DNA from: Gorsachius magnificus
Lineage: Eukaryota; Chordata; Aves; Pelecaniformes; Ardeidae
Assembly: GCA_034008185.1 (NCBI GenBank)
Contig: CM067081.1
Location: forward strand, 84,898,765-84,962,764
Length of the DNA: 64,000 nucleotides
Reading direction: 5' to 3'
Part shown: piece after piece, positions 1 to 12,900 of the stretch
Layout of the letters: every line of letters begins with the position of its first letter
How positions within the stretch are numbered: the stretch's first letter is position 1
Notes under the pieces: generated by a model
Database searches by the model: none
What the model saw: only the letters and a program-made list of their open reading frames with translations
Told to the model about the DNA's origin: nothing
Made by a program: the position numbers and the translations under genes

Positions 1-1893
1 TCAGCCTACGTATAGATCCTTTGGCAACTAGTATGATGGAACTAGGCTGGAATATCTTTCTCTCGGTAAGGAAATGAGTGGAAATGGAGTATCTTCGAGG
101 CCTTCAGCAGCCTGTCAAATATGGTGGAAACTGAACCACAAATTTGAAAGTTATTGAGAAGGGAGCTGATGGTGGACATATCTGTGCAACAATGGAGAAT
201 GAGCTTAGTTTCTTTGGAAACCAGGCTAATAAAGAGATACGCTTTCATTATTGTCACCTTTCTGGTTCCCAGGGCTAGCTGATAATAGTGTCACCAAGCT
301 GATGGCTTCACATAAAAGTCTACAGGTATTCCTCTCAACCTCTGTTTTTGGCAGTCCAGGCCTTTAATACATCTATTTCTTTTCAATGGAAAAACTCTAG
401 AGAAGTAGCCTTCTACTCTCTAAAATTGTGTCACATCACTTTTCACGTGGAAAACTGCTCCAACCCAATGGCTAGCAGGAGTGACTGACATCAGGACAAG
501 ACACCATTGGCAGGTATGCTTGTGTGCTGAAGTAGGCAATGAAAATGTAGCTCCATATATGTGGCCAGTGTTCATGGTGCAGCCTGGGAGCAGGAGGTCG
601 CAGAGACTCCTTTTTCCTCATGCATGGAAATTGAGCAAGCAGCTACTCCTCCAGTGATGTTGAACTCAAACAGCCTCAGCACTTTTCAAAACATAATTAT
701 TTCAAAACACAATTATTTTAGTCCTTATTCCCACTACCAAAAGACTATGAAGAGGCTTCTTCAAAGGCTAAGAAGAGAATCAAAGCTATTTTGATTCCAT
801 TTACAAAACATTGGCTAGATAACTAACTGCTAATAAATACTCCACAAATCCCAAGGGTGGGTGAAATTTTGTCCCTTATTGCTCTTTGTGAAGTTCTAAA
901 AAGGGTTTCCTTTGGTTTGCAGTTGGAGGGAGGGGAATTGTTATTGTAGAACCTCCTATACAAATTAATATTAATTAATGGGTTTCTAATGTATTTCAAT
1001 TTATTCTCTGTACTACTGGATGCAGTAATAGGAACTGCTAATTGGGTTGATTCACTGTTATTGCCCTGCTGCACATACAGGGCATATAGATTCAGCTGCC
1101 ACTTCTCAAGTTTGCAACTTCAGTTTGTTATCTGTGTGTTTCTGATTTTTTTTTTTCAATCCTTTGTTAATTTTACTTCATCTAACCTTGTAACTCCTGG
1201 TGAGGAAAGGTGCCAAAGAATCCCAAGAATGAGTTATTTCATGAGTTTCCCTCACTCACAACTGTGTCCCAGCTTTTACCCTGTCCAATTCTCTTATTGA
1301 AAGTGTTGATGAATGCTTTAGTACTGATGTGTGCCATGCTCCTGTGGTCTCCAAGCTGCAGCTATACAATGTCACTGTTTTATTTTATTCTGTTTTATTA
1401 ATTTCTTTCATAAAATGCATGCCTGCTATATGTTTTCCCAAACACTTCTCAAGAAATATGACCATGCTAACGAATCTTGATAGAGCAAATAGTTAATAAA
1501 AGTCTAAAAACAGGTATTAAAATATAATCTGAAAAAAAAAATTAAAACAAAATTTGTATAGATTAAGTAATTGGAATGAGTATGTGGTATTTCTAAAAAG
1601 GCCAGTGAGAAGGCTGGAGAACACTAGGGAAATCCCTGGGCCAGTTCTCTTTCCTATTGCACTGCTAGAAGTGTACTGTTTATTATAGCCAACACACTTG
1701 TAGACCCAGGTCATTGCTTTCAAACTCAGTTAGTCTGACATTTAGAAATACTGAGTATATACAGGCTGTCAACTAGACGTAAGAGTTCTTAGTGACTGTA
1801 AAAACCAGTGTTATCAAAATTAAATCCCCAAATGGGAAAAATATCAGTCAATGCCTTTCTTACTAGCTGTTTCAAATTATTCTCCTATTTCAC
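1..1893. other. Non-coding, no recognised feature
   Basis: AT-rich single-copy DNA. Short open frames up to about 100 codons occur by chance on both strands and show no domain or splice context. Confidence 0.7.
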
Positions 1894-2828
1894 TGTACTG
1901 GGTTTACATGGCAAGGTTTTGGTAGCAGGCAGGCTGCAGGGGCAACTCCTCTGAGAAGACACCAGAAGCTGCCCCCATGTCCAGTAGAGCCAATGCCAGT
2001 CAGCTCCAAGATGGACCCGCCACTGGCCAAAGCTGAGCCCATCAGCGATGGTGGTGGTGCCTCTGTGATAATGTATTTAAGAAAGGGTATAAAAAACTGC
2101 ACAGCAACTGGGAGAGAGGAGTCGGAGGAGGAGCTCTAGGCACCGGAGCAGAGTTTCCCCTCCAGCCCCTGGTGCAGCCCATGGTGAGGCAGGCTGTGCC
2201 CCTGCAGCCCAGGGAGGTCCACAGTGAAGTAAATACCACCTGCAGCCTGGGGAGGGCCCACACTGGAGCAGACTCCTGGCAGGAGCTCCAGCCCGTGGAG
2301 AGGAGCCCACACAGGAGCAAGTTTTCTGGCAGGACCTGTGAACCTATGGTGGCCACAGGTGACCCATGCTGGAGCAGTCCATTCCTGAAGGACTGCACCC
2401 AGTGGAAAGGACTCATGCTGGAGTACTTTGTGAAGGCGTGTATCCCATAGGAGGGACCCCACACTGGAGCCAGGGAAGAGCATCAGTTCATCACACGTTG
2501 TCCCCACCGCAACCTCCGTTCCCAGTCCCCCTGCACAACTCAGGAGGTAGAAGAGTGAGGAGTGAAGCTGAGTCTGGGAAGAAGGTTGAGGGGGAAGAAG
2601 GTGAGTTTATTTTTGTTTTATTTCTCCCTATCCTAGTCTGTTACAATTAATTGGAAATAAATTAAATTAATTTCCCCAAGTTGAGTCTGTTTTGCCCATG
2701 ACGTCAACTGGTAAGTGATCTCCCTGTCCTTATCTCAACCCATGAGTTTCTTCGTATTTTCTCCCCCTGTCCTGTTAATGGATGGGCTTAGTGGGCAGCC
2801 AGCAGCCAGCCAAGGTAAGTTCACCTCA
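1894..2828 (+). mobile_element. Avian ERVL-like LTR, probably solo
   Basis: A long LTR beginning tgtactgggtttacatggca. It contains a TATA-like tataaaa at 2088, a GC-rich R/U5-like part with repeated gcagccc/tggagcag motifs, and an aataaa signal at 2656-2661. The late block reads cttatctcaacccatgag. The 3' end is diverged (...gttcacctca). Pentamers ttcac before and ttcat after match at four of five bases, consistent with a 5-bp duplication as used by ERVL elements. No viral genes flank it. Short open frames inside it on both strands are by-products of GC-rich repeats. Confidence 0.85.
2088..2094 (+). promoter_or_regulatory. TATA-like element of the 1894 LTR
   Basis: The heptamer tataaaa lies about 195 bp into the LTR, where an LTR promoter is expected. 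The LTR also has the aataaa signal further downstream, so promoter and poly(A) elements are in the normal order. Whether it is active is unknown. Confidence 0.5.
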
Positions 2829-5139
2829 TTCATTTATATAATGTTTACTCTTTTTCAAAAGTCCTTCTGTGTCTATTTACTCTGTTAGTCTCTCTATCTG
2901 ATACATATTTTCTCTCTCTTCTGTTGCAGTGTTTCTTATGTAAATGTTGTCATCCATGTTTTTACTAAGCTTTAGTTACAAAAATTGCTTCATTTTTATT
3001 CACAAGTTGTGCTACTTAATAATTTTATTTCATTTTGCTTGACCTTTCGAAGTCCATATTCAGTCTTTACTAGTGCCACACATTATTCTTTCAATTCCTG
3101 AGGCACGCATAGTACTTTCAACAAATGTAAAAATAGTCTGTCCTCTAACAAGCTTACAGCTGAAATAATCAATGACAGAAGAAGCCTGAGATGGGGACAA
3201 TCAGAGAATGATAAGATTTGCACAGTATACACTTGAGAATGAATTGACCACAGGATATATATAGATCGTCACATCCTTGATGGCATGTAACCATGCAATC
3301 AGGGTCTGATAAAGGCATCAAGACATCAAAGCAATGAGGTTTTAGAACAGCCTTCTTGTTGGACTTGTGGGGACAAAGGAATAAGTCATCCTTAAGCTGG
3401 AGCCTGGTGTGTTTTTGAAAAGGACTGTGTGATGCTGTTGCCTGCAGCAGCAGGAGAATGGAGTTCTATTTTAATTTTTTTTTTTTACTTCTTTTCACAG
3501 TATTTTTGTATTCACTTGTGAATAAGGGAAGGAAAGGGTCTTGTTAGAGTGTGGGTTTGCAGAAGGTGAGTATCAAAGTTGCATGCATGAAGGACAGCAG
3601 TCGAGGAATAACACCTCGTGAATAGATGAAGAAGTGTTAGCACAAGATCTAGTGAGAAAGCAGGCTCTTATTAAATGGCTTTCCAGTGGCTTTCCCATCT
3701 GCTCCTGTGGTAGCTTCTGTCCACGTTCAAGAGGTGAAAGTATTGGATTTACAACACAAGAGGCGGACATTGTGCATTAGGCAGGGTATTGCCGTGGACC
3801 AGCCGATCATGGACTAACCCAACGATGGCTGCCAATGTGCCATGCAGAGCTGTTGGCGCATGGCACCAGCCCTGCTAACTTGCCAAACCGCGTTAAAATA
3901 GACCATCAAGTACTTCCCAAATAAGAAGTTGCTCTAGCTTTTAGAGAGCTAATAAAGGCAGGAGGGAGAAGGAAGGTGGTCTGCTGGGTGGGGAAGAGAA
4001 AGGAGGGCATGGCCAGACAAGGATCTTGCAATGGACTGTGATCTGTTTTTCAAAAATAGTTTGTACTCTGTCTGCAGACGGTGTATTTCATAATAAATGG
4101 CACTGCTAGTAGAGTGGCTAGACGTTTCAAAAAAAAAATAGTTTATTTGATTATATGGGGATAAAGCATTTGCACAGGCAAAGCATAATTAAATACCAAG
4201 TTCTTTACAGCCCTCAGCACATTGCTACAAGGTTAAAGTACTGTCTTTTTCCCTTGTGCACTGATTGCTTTTTGACTACACACATGCACACACACAGAGG
4301 TATTCCCCCAAATCTGTCAGCTTGCTGGATTTGCAGTTTGTTTCCTGATTTGAAGTAGATTTTTCCTACTGCAGAAAATGCTTTTATACCACTGCTGGTA
4401 GCTCCCCAAATACCAGTAGCATTCAGGAAGCAACGACAGGGAATGGTCTATTCACCCTGTGTGTTTCTGTCACTGATCATACCTAGAGACTGAATCCTGT
4501 TTAAAATACAGCTTTAGTTCCTAACTAACTGCTTGCCTAGAATAACAGCTGTCTGAATGAAAAAGGCTAACTTAGGGGGAAGGTGGGGGGTGATTTCATC
4601 TTTTAAAGTTTTTATTGGATTTCAAGTAGGAAGAATTTTCCTATGGCGCTACATGACAGGGAAATAAAAGGGTGTGCAGCTCCTGCACAGCACCTGCTTG
4701 GTGGCTTCAGAGCCTCAGGTCCCAGGAGCCACGCTGGCATGCAGTCCAGCTGCTGACTTTCTCCCCAGTTTCTGCTGTGCCTTGATAGAAACTGGGCTGT
4801 CCCCACTGAATGTTTCATTTTCTCTCTCTCCATAGATGCCAGGCAACGTTGTTTTGTTGGAATTTTTCAAGCATCTCTAGATGCTCTGGCACATAATTAT
4901 TTCTACAAAAACCTTCTTCAGCTCGTTCATTCACCGACTGCCTCACCCTCCTCCGCAAGTCCCCTTTTGTTGTATGGCTGCTGAAACCTTGACATGGCAA
5001 AGGCATCTGCTGTTTCTGCAGTTGCTCCCTACCACCCTGTCCGTGTCTACCTAGGGATGATTGTCAGCTCATTATATTGTCCAGTGGGGGCAAGAATGGG
5101 CTTTGGCCCGCACCCAGCATGCCAGGATCCTGCTCTGTG
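2829..5139. other. Non-coding; contains a poly(A)-like end at 4092-4138
   Basis: No gene is seen. At 4092-4097 an aataaa is followed 31 bp later by ten As (4129-4138), the arrangement of a retrocopied transcript 3' end. The upstream sequence was not recognised. Confidence 0.6.
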
Positions 5140-5730
5140 TGTCATGGCTCAACCCCAGCCGGCAACACAGCCCCACGCAGCCACTCGCTCACTGCCCCTG
5201 GTGGGATGGGGGAGAGAATCAGAAGATTAAAAGTGAGGAAACTGGTGGGTTGAGATAAAGCCAGTTTAACAGATAAAGCAAATGCTGCGTGCACAAGCAA
5301 AGCAAAGCAAGGAATTCATTCACCACTTCCCATAGGCAGGCAGGTGCTCAGCCATCCCCAGGAAAGAAAGGCTCCATCACACGTAAGGGTGACTTGGGAA
5401 GACAAACGTCATCACTCCAAACGTCCCCCCCTTCCTTCTTCTCCCAGCTCTATATGCTGAGCATGACATCATATGATGTGGGACAGCCCTTACGTCAGTT
5501 GGGGTCAGCTGTCCCGGCTGTGCCCCCTCCCAATTTCTGGTGCGCTCCCAGCCTCCTTGCTGGTGGGGTGGGGTGGGGAGCAGAAAAGGCCTTGACTCTG
5601 TGCAAGCCCTGCTCAGCAGTAACGAAAGCATCCCTGGGTTATCAACACTGTTTTCAGCACAAATCTAAAACACAGCCCCATACTAGCTATGACAAAGAAA
5701 ATTAACTCTATCCCAGCCAAAACCAGCACA
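5140..5730 (-). mobile_element. Solo LTR of an avian endogenous retrovirus
   Basis: A complete LTR of 591 bp on the minus strand. It starts TGTGCTGGTTTTGGCTGGGA (5730) and ends GGTTGAGCCATGACA (5140), with canonical TG...CA termini. I recognise this as a family widespread in birds but do not assert its database name. Flanking pentamers ctgtg (5135-5139) and ccgtg (5731-5735) match at four of five bases, a plausible decayed target-site duplication. No internal retroviral sequence or second LTR lies next to it, so it is a solo LTR left by recombination. Confidence 0.88.
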
Positions 5731-7467
5731 CCGTGCAATCACTCCTGAGAACAACAGCAGCACAAACATATTGACAGAATAGTACTTGAAATAGAAACAG
5801 GGCTCTGCTACAAACACTCTCAGGAGCTCCTTTCCCCTCTCTCTTGTTGTGACTACAGGAGTTTGATCTCTCTCCATGCACCGCCTTCACCAGATGCCTT
5901 TTGCAGCACAGCCAGAGGGTCAGTGGGTCTGGGCTATTTCAAACGAAAGCAGCTGCCTTTAAGAGCATTCCTCTCTGAATGTGTATCTTGAATGCAGACA
6001 CAAAAGTAACATCTCCCCCTTGATTTTCTAGAACAGTTTTGTTATTGCATTTCATACTGGTTTGACTTGTTCTCTGTTATTTATTCTTAGGTGTTTTTTC
6101 CTTCATGAGAAAGTGGAGAGTTTTTATTCCTCAGCTCTATAGATCTGCTCCACCTTACTCTGTCTCCCTCAGGGTGAGCCATCACTAGCTGGGCTGGGGA
6201 AACATAGGACATTGAACTTTCTGAAGCTAGGCAGGAGCAAAAAAATCTTGGGTGTGATGGCTCAAGCACAGGATGTCACTTCACTTATGCCATGGTCTTG
6301 GTGAGGGAAAGAAAAAGAATTCAGCAGTCCTCACTGCTGAGGCCTGCAGAGACACTTCTCCCTCAAATCTGGGGGTGGCACCCACAACCTGTTCTCCAGA
6401 AGACCACTGATGGTTGCAGGCCTGGCGAGCTATGGCATATGCCTCCTAATTCTTGAAGAACAAAACCCAAAAGCCCTTGTGTAGAGATATAAGATGCTGA
6501 ACTCCCTGAAAGGAGGGAGAAATGGAGTAAAATGCAGGATGCGAGAGGAAGTGAGAGGACCAGATGGGACAGCCACCCTGCCAGCAAGAAGTATGGTCAG
6601 TGAAAGGCTCTCCAGAACATGGGGCTACACCACTGCCCTGGGCATCAAATGTCATCCTGCTGTTGACCAGATTTTTTGGCAGTCAACTCTGTGAGGAGGT
6701 TTTGTCTTGGAAACCATTTACTCATTGCCCCGCATCTGGAATAAAAGCAGAGAGCCTGAGAGAAGTTTCAAGTTATAACCTGATATCTTCAAAGGACTTG
6801 CCAGAAAACATGATTGTAGGTGCCATCAAACAAAGTTCTTCTTGTCCAGCCATTGTCTGGAGAGACAGTTTCTCTCTTGCCACCCCAGTCAGCTTCATTT
6901 TAGTCTCCTAAAACAGGTGATGCATTACTCCTTCATGTTCGCATACAGATAATGGCCCAGAAGGTGCAGGCACTGTAATAGCTTAGATTTGTTTCCAGCT
7001 CAGCTTTGTTTCAACAATAATTGCAGTTTCAGAGTAAGGCAAGCTTTGCTTTTGTCTTGAGTATGAGCTTCAGACCAGAATCTCTTTTCATTTAGTAAAA
7101 ATGTGGGATATTAGGAAAAACTGATTCACACTGTTACTCTAGGCAATTAAAGAAACCTTATCATGTTTTCACAGTTTTAAAATCCTTAGCTTTCAGTTAC
7201 TGAAGCATCTTAAACCACATGTCATTCACTGTAGTTCTAACAACATCTGTAGTTTCCTTGGGAATACTTCACTTGTCAGAAATTAAAATTCATTATCACT
7301 AATGAGATATTCTGATTTCTGATTGTCATTTCCGATTCTAAATATAAAAGTAATTACCAGCGCATACGACCCCCCTCATGGAACAATTTTATCATCATTC
7401 CCAGGAGTAACATCAATACATTTGTTGTTTCTTGTCAACAAAAAGCCTTTACCATAATGACCCCCTG
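5731..7467. other. Non-coding, no recognised feature
   Basis: Lies between the solo LTR and the 3' end of the long CR1. Open frames of 60-115 codons have no matching signals. Confidence 0.65.
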
Positions 7468-9990
7468 ATCATAGAATCATAGAATCACCTCGGTTGGAAA
7501 AGACCTTTAAGATCATCGAGTCCAACCGTTAACCTAGCACTGCCATCCCACCACTAAACCATGTCCCTAAGCACCTCATCTATCCTTCTTTTAAATACCT
7601 CCAGGGATGAGGACTCCACCACCTCCCTGGGCAGCCCATTCCAGAGCCTGACAACCCTCTTGGTGAAGAAGTTTTTCCTAATGTCTAGCCTAAACCTGCC
7701 CTGGCACAGCTTCAAGCCATTCCCCCTCGTCCTATCGTCCGTTACCAGGGAGAAGAGGCCGACCCCCACCTCACTACAGCCTCCTTTCAGGTAGTTGTAG
7801 AGGGAGATCAGGTCTCCCCTCAGCCTCCTCTTCTCCAGACTAAACAACCCCAGTTCCCTCAGCCGCTCCTCGTATGACTTGTGTTCCAGACCCCTCAACA
7901 GCTTGGTTGCTCTCCTCTGGACCTGTTCCAGCAACGCAACATCTTTCTTGTAGTGAGGGGCCCAAAACTGAACACAGTATTCAAGGTGCGGCCTCACCAG
8001 CACCGAGTACAGGGGCACGATCACTTCCCTACTCCTGCTGGTCACACTATTCCTGATACAGGCCAGGATGCCGTTGGCCTTCTTGGCCACCTGGACATAC
8101 TGCTGGCTCATATTCAGGCAGCTGTCAATCAGTACCCCCAGGTCTTTTTCCACCAGGCAGCTTTCCAGCCACTCTTCCCCAAGCCTGTAGCGCTGCATGG
8201 GGTTGTTGTGACCAAAGTGCAGGACCTGGCACTTGGCCTTGTTGAACCTCATACAATTGGCCTCGGCCCATCGATCCAGCCTGTCCAGGTCTCTTTGCAG
8301 AGCCCTCCTCCCCTCCAGCAGATCGACACTACCACCCAGTTTGGTGTCATCTGCAAATTTACTGAGGGCACACTCAATCCCCTCATCCAGGTCATTGATA
8401 AAGACTGGCCCTAAAACTGAGCCCTGGGGGACACCGCTTGTGACCAGCCGCCAACTGGATTTAGCTCCATTCACCACGACTTTCTGGGCTCGGCCACCCA
8501 GCCAGTTTTTAACGCAGCAAAGAGTACATCCATCTAGGCCATGAACTGACAGCTTCTCCAGGAGAATGCTATGGGAGACTGTGTCGAAGGCTTTGCTGAA
8601 GTCCAGGTAGACAACATCCACAGCCTTTCCCTCATCTACCAGGCGGGTCACCTGGTCGTAGAAGGAAATCAGGTTGGTTAGGCAAGACCTGCCTTTCGTG
8701 AACCCATGCTGACTGGGCCTGATCCCCTGATTGTCCTCCATGTGCCTGGTGAGCACACTCAAGATGAACTTAGGCTTAAGCTCCTCTGCCAACTCCTTCA
8801 GCACTCTTGGGTGGATCCCATCCGGCCCCATAGACTTGTGGATGTCCAGGTGGCATAGCAGGTCAAAGACTGCTTCCTCCTGGATTATGGGGGGTTCATT
8901 CCACTCTCTGTCCCCATCTTCCAGCTCAGGAGGCTGGGTACCCTGGGGATAACTCGTCGGGCCATTAAAGACCGAGGCAAAGAAGGCGTTGAGTATCTCA
9001 GCCTTTTCCTCATCTTTAGTGGCAATGTTCCCCCTTGCATCCACTAGAGGATGGAGGTTCTCCCTGGCTCTCTTTTTGCTGTTAACATATTTATAAAAAC
9101 TTTTCTTATTAACCCTTACAACAGTGGCCAGGTTAAATTCCAGCTGGGCTTTTGCCTTTCTAATCTCCTCTCTGCATGACCTGACAAGATCCCTGTACTC
9201 TTCTTGGGTTGCCTGCCCCTTCTTCCAGAGCTGGTAAGCTCTCCTTTTTTCCCTTAGTCGCACTAGTAGTCCTCTGTCCAGCCAGGCCGGTCGTCTTCCC
9301 CGCCGATTTGTCTTACGGCACATGGGGACAGCCTGGTCCTGTGCCTTTAAGACTTCTTCCTTGAAAAACACCCAGCCTTCCTGGACCCCTTTTCCCTTCA
9401 GGACTATCTCCCAAGGGACTCTCCCAACCAGCGTTCTGAGCAGGTCAAAGTCTGCCCTCTGGAAATCCATGGTGGCGGTCTTGCTGGCCCCCTTCCTTAC
9501 CTCACCAAAGATCGAAAACTCTACCATTTCATGATCACTAAGGCCTAGATGATTTCCAACCACCACCTCTCCCACCAGTCTTTCTCTGTTAGTGAACAGG
9601 AGGTCAAGCAGGGCACTTCCCCTAGTAGGCTCACTTACCAGCTGTGTCAGGAAGTTATCTTCCACACACTGCAGGAACCTTCTGGACTGTTTCCTTTCTG
9701 CTGTATTGTATTTCCAGCAGATGTCTGGGAAGTTGAAGTCCCCCACAAGAACAAGAGCTCATGACTGAGAGACTCCTGCCAGCCGCTTGTAGAATTCTTC
9801 GTCAACGTCCTCATCCTGGTCAGGTGGTCTGTAACAGACTCCCAACAGGATATCTTTCTTGTTGGCCTTCCCCCTCATCCTCACCCATAAGCATTCTGCC
9901 TCACCACAAGTGTCAAGCTCTGTACAATCTAAACACTCCCTAACATACAGAGCCACCCCGCCGCCTCTCCTTCCTTGCCTGTCCCTTCAG
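7468..9990 (-). mobile_element. CR1 LINE, 5'-truncated, about 2.5 kb
   Basis: A long CR1 retrotransposon lies on the minus strand. Its 3' end at 7468 shows two copies of the 8-bp unit (catagaat on the plus strand), then the conserved tail (acctcggttggaaaagacct on plus). The body encodes the C-terminal part of the endonuclease and the reverse transcriptase of ORF2. The copy ends near 9986-9990 inside the endonuclease domain, which is typical CR1 5' truncation. As expected for CR1, no poly(A) tail is seen. It lies about 26 kb downstream of CTPS2. Confidence 0.96.
7554..9956 (-). pseudogene. CR1 ORF2 remnant (endonuclease and reverse transcriptase), one stop and in-frame deletions
   Basis: ORF2 of CR1 normally supplies the endonuclease and reverse transcriptase for target-primed retrotransposition. 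One frame runs from 9956 to 7554, broken by a single TGA at 9759-9761. The part after the stop is 730 codons. Endonuclease motifs GDFNFPD (residues 2-8 of that part) and SDH (70-72) are present. Reverse transcriptase motifs are [10 protein letters not shown] (380-389), [10 protein letters not shown] (438-447) and FADD (464-467). The frame has lost a segment of tens of residues between LKELAEEL and the [14 protein letters not shown] block (about residues 322-345), in the finger region. It also lacks about four residues after GPV (448). Both losses keep the frame. The upstream endonuclease part is missing. It is almost certainly inactive but little decayed, so the insertion is probably not ancient. 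Confidence 0.93.
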
Positions 9991-12900
9991 AAGAGTTTGT
10001 AGCCAGGTTGGAGCTATTACAGAGATAGAAAGGAAAGAAATAACTGCATCAGCAATTTAGCAACATTTTCAAGAGCAAGAAATAAATACAAAAGGGCAGT
10101 TATTTAAGTTATTATGTACAGTTATATAATGCAGCTTTTGGTTCTGTTTCCAAACTCAAGGAAAAAATGATGCAAAATATACTGTTGAGTCTGAAATCTG
10201 CAGCAACACTAGGCAGCAAAGAGTTCTTGGTGCTATTTGTAAATCTCAATAAATAAAATTTCCTTTCTTTTCATTTCATCGTGCCAATATCTCACTTTGC
10301 AAACTCTACAGCTTTTCACAGGAGGTCTTTTAAAATACAAGCAGCAGATTCATAAACAAACTGGATTTCAGGCATAATCTTGTCAAGTGTAAACCTGACA
10401 TCTGCGTCCTGCAGCACCTCTCCTTTTCTAGCATACCTTTTGTAGTAGGCAAAAGTTTCTGTTAGTATCAGCATCCCTCTTACGATTTGGCCCTACGAAC
10501 CGTGTATGCTCTACACAGGATTCCTGTGTTTGGTATAGAATACCATAAGATGCCTAAAAAGGGAGTCACTCAAGTAAATAGACATTTATAGACTTTCCCT
10601 TTACCTAACACAGTTAAGATTATCTAAATAACTGCTGCATCCTTATGCAACCTGTTCCTATTATTTAATTGCATTGATTAGCCCTGCCCATCTCTATACA
10701 TTATAACATACCTCTGTATAGCCCCATCCATGTTTTACAAGTTAGATTTTTAGATTAGTAATATTGAACATATTAAGAATAGTGATTGATCAACTAAGTT
10801 TATCAAGAACATTTTGTCATTACTTACTACTTTTTGCTGAGAAACTGTATTTTGTATACACCGGTCTGGTTTATCATAATAGGAATTTTTTTCAGAATAA
10901 AGCACCATACTGGATATCTGATGAGAACAATACTGAGACATTAACTATGTCCCCTTTTCCCATTCCCATTTCATGCCCATTTGAAAGACATGAGAACTTG
11001 ATGGATTTTTAACCAAATTCTTCTCCTTTTCCTGAGGAAATGACCACGGGAGGAGATTGATTAAGAAAAGATCGGAAGGATCTTCTTGAATCATCAGATC
11101 CAGTTTTCTGTCATCTCTATCAGCCATATCATACATATTTTCATAAAGAGACAAGTACATAACTTTTTTTTTTTTTTTTACTTCTGTTGGAAATCAGCTA
11201 CTGGTTAGGAACATTGGGTTCATTTCCTCTTTTAAAGTATTCTTATCTGTGTTTGCTTCCAGTTGCTCTTGTATCAGCATTTAGGTCAGTTAAATGCAGC
11301 AAGGTCCTTTGGTTAATTGCCAGAAAATGGCTTTCCTTTCTTCTGATCCTCTTCTCCCTTTTGCCCCAGTCCTTACTCATCTTCAGAAAGGAAGGATCAT
11401 CACAGCTGTGCACACTGGTTTGGGTGGGAGCTTACCAGTCCTTCACACAAGGTAAATAAGACTTTTCCAGTCTCTGTTGGAAGTACTCTGCCTGATCCAG
11501 CCAAAGGCCCCTCGTTGCCCTTCCCTCAGTCGCCTCTCAACCTGTTCACCCTGCAGCTGCTTCATGTAACAAGGGCTTTTTCTTTCCTCCTTTGTTTCCA
11601 GCTGATGAATTCCAGCTTACAGGAAGAATTTTTGCTACTTAGCAACCTTGTAATTTTGACATTTACAATTTCATTATTTCTCTATTATGTCAACATTTAA
11701 GGTTATCCTGTTGTTCCTGTACTGTTCCTACCTCCCAGCTGTTACCATCAAGAGTTCATCAGCATCTTCCTACTTTTTCTGCCAAACTCTAACATATTTC
11801 TGAGTCCCACATCCAATCCCCAAGGAATTCAGGTCTTCTCTTTCCTCCTATTGATTAGTTCCCCTCCACTGCAAGCCTCCCACAGTCTGCTTATTGGCCA
11901 TTTCCTTAGTTATGATATACTAACTGACACACAACAGTCCAGACTGATTAATCCAGTGAGGAAATGTTTTACTGAAGTCCAGACAGATTGGAGCTATTTT
12001 ACTTCCCTTGCATCAAAAATTAATTGACTCATGAGAGATAAGGATTAGGCTACACTGGCACAATCTACTTGGGAGATTGTTGGGAGATCATAAATCTATG
12101 TTGCGTTTTATCCCATTCCTCACCTAGCACCTTGCCTTTCTTTCAGATTTCTGGGATGAATATTGCCTAACTTTCTAGTTTGACTGCATTCAGCATTTTG
12201 AAATCATATTTGGTTATGGGAATCAGCATATTTTACCATTGAGTTCAGAATTACTGAGTTCAGTTGAAGATAAGGTAACAATTATTAAGGCTATCTTTCG
12301 ATTATATAATATGTCTATTTCGGCATCTATGCTGCTGAAGAAACTTTTCTTAATTGTTTTAAAGTGCATTACAAAATCTAAATGAGTGCCATTTTTCTGC
12401 AGTTCTGACTTCAGTCATAATCTTTTGATTTCCAAATTGTCTTTTTTTTTGTTGATCTACACCTTCTTTTTTTTTGCTGATCAGTCTGACAAGCACCCGT
12501 CTCTCTATAAAGATTCTAAAGAGACTCTCAGTGGCTCCAATGTAGCAAGTCTTCATCAGCATTGCAGATGCCTGAAGCCAGGAAAAATAAAAACCAGCCT
12601 GGGAATCTTTCAAACTACACTGTAACTAATTCAGAAGTTATGGACTTGGCTCATAATATAAGGCTCTGGGACCTGTGTTGTGAAAATCACGTATATGATG
12701 CTAATGGTCCCTTTGGATTTTTTGTAGATAATTAATAAGGAAGCTTGTCACTAACCACATCCAGGAAAATTGTGCCTCACTGTTATTACCATGATTCTTC
12801 ATTCTTACATCTGAGAAGGTACTTTCCTCATTCACATTGCAATTCTTAACAAGTTTTTAACTGGAAGAAGTACTCAAATAAGAGTGTATCCAAATGCATT

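Noticed and set aside
2042..2650. Several open frames up to 140 codons on both strands
   Set aside because: All lie within the LTR at 1894-2828 and come from its GC-rich repeated motifs; they are not viral genes.
7561..9764. Plus-strand open frames of 60-177 codons across this interval
   Set aside because: They are the antisense of the CR1 ORF2 remnant.
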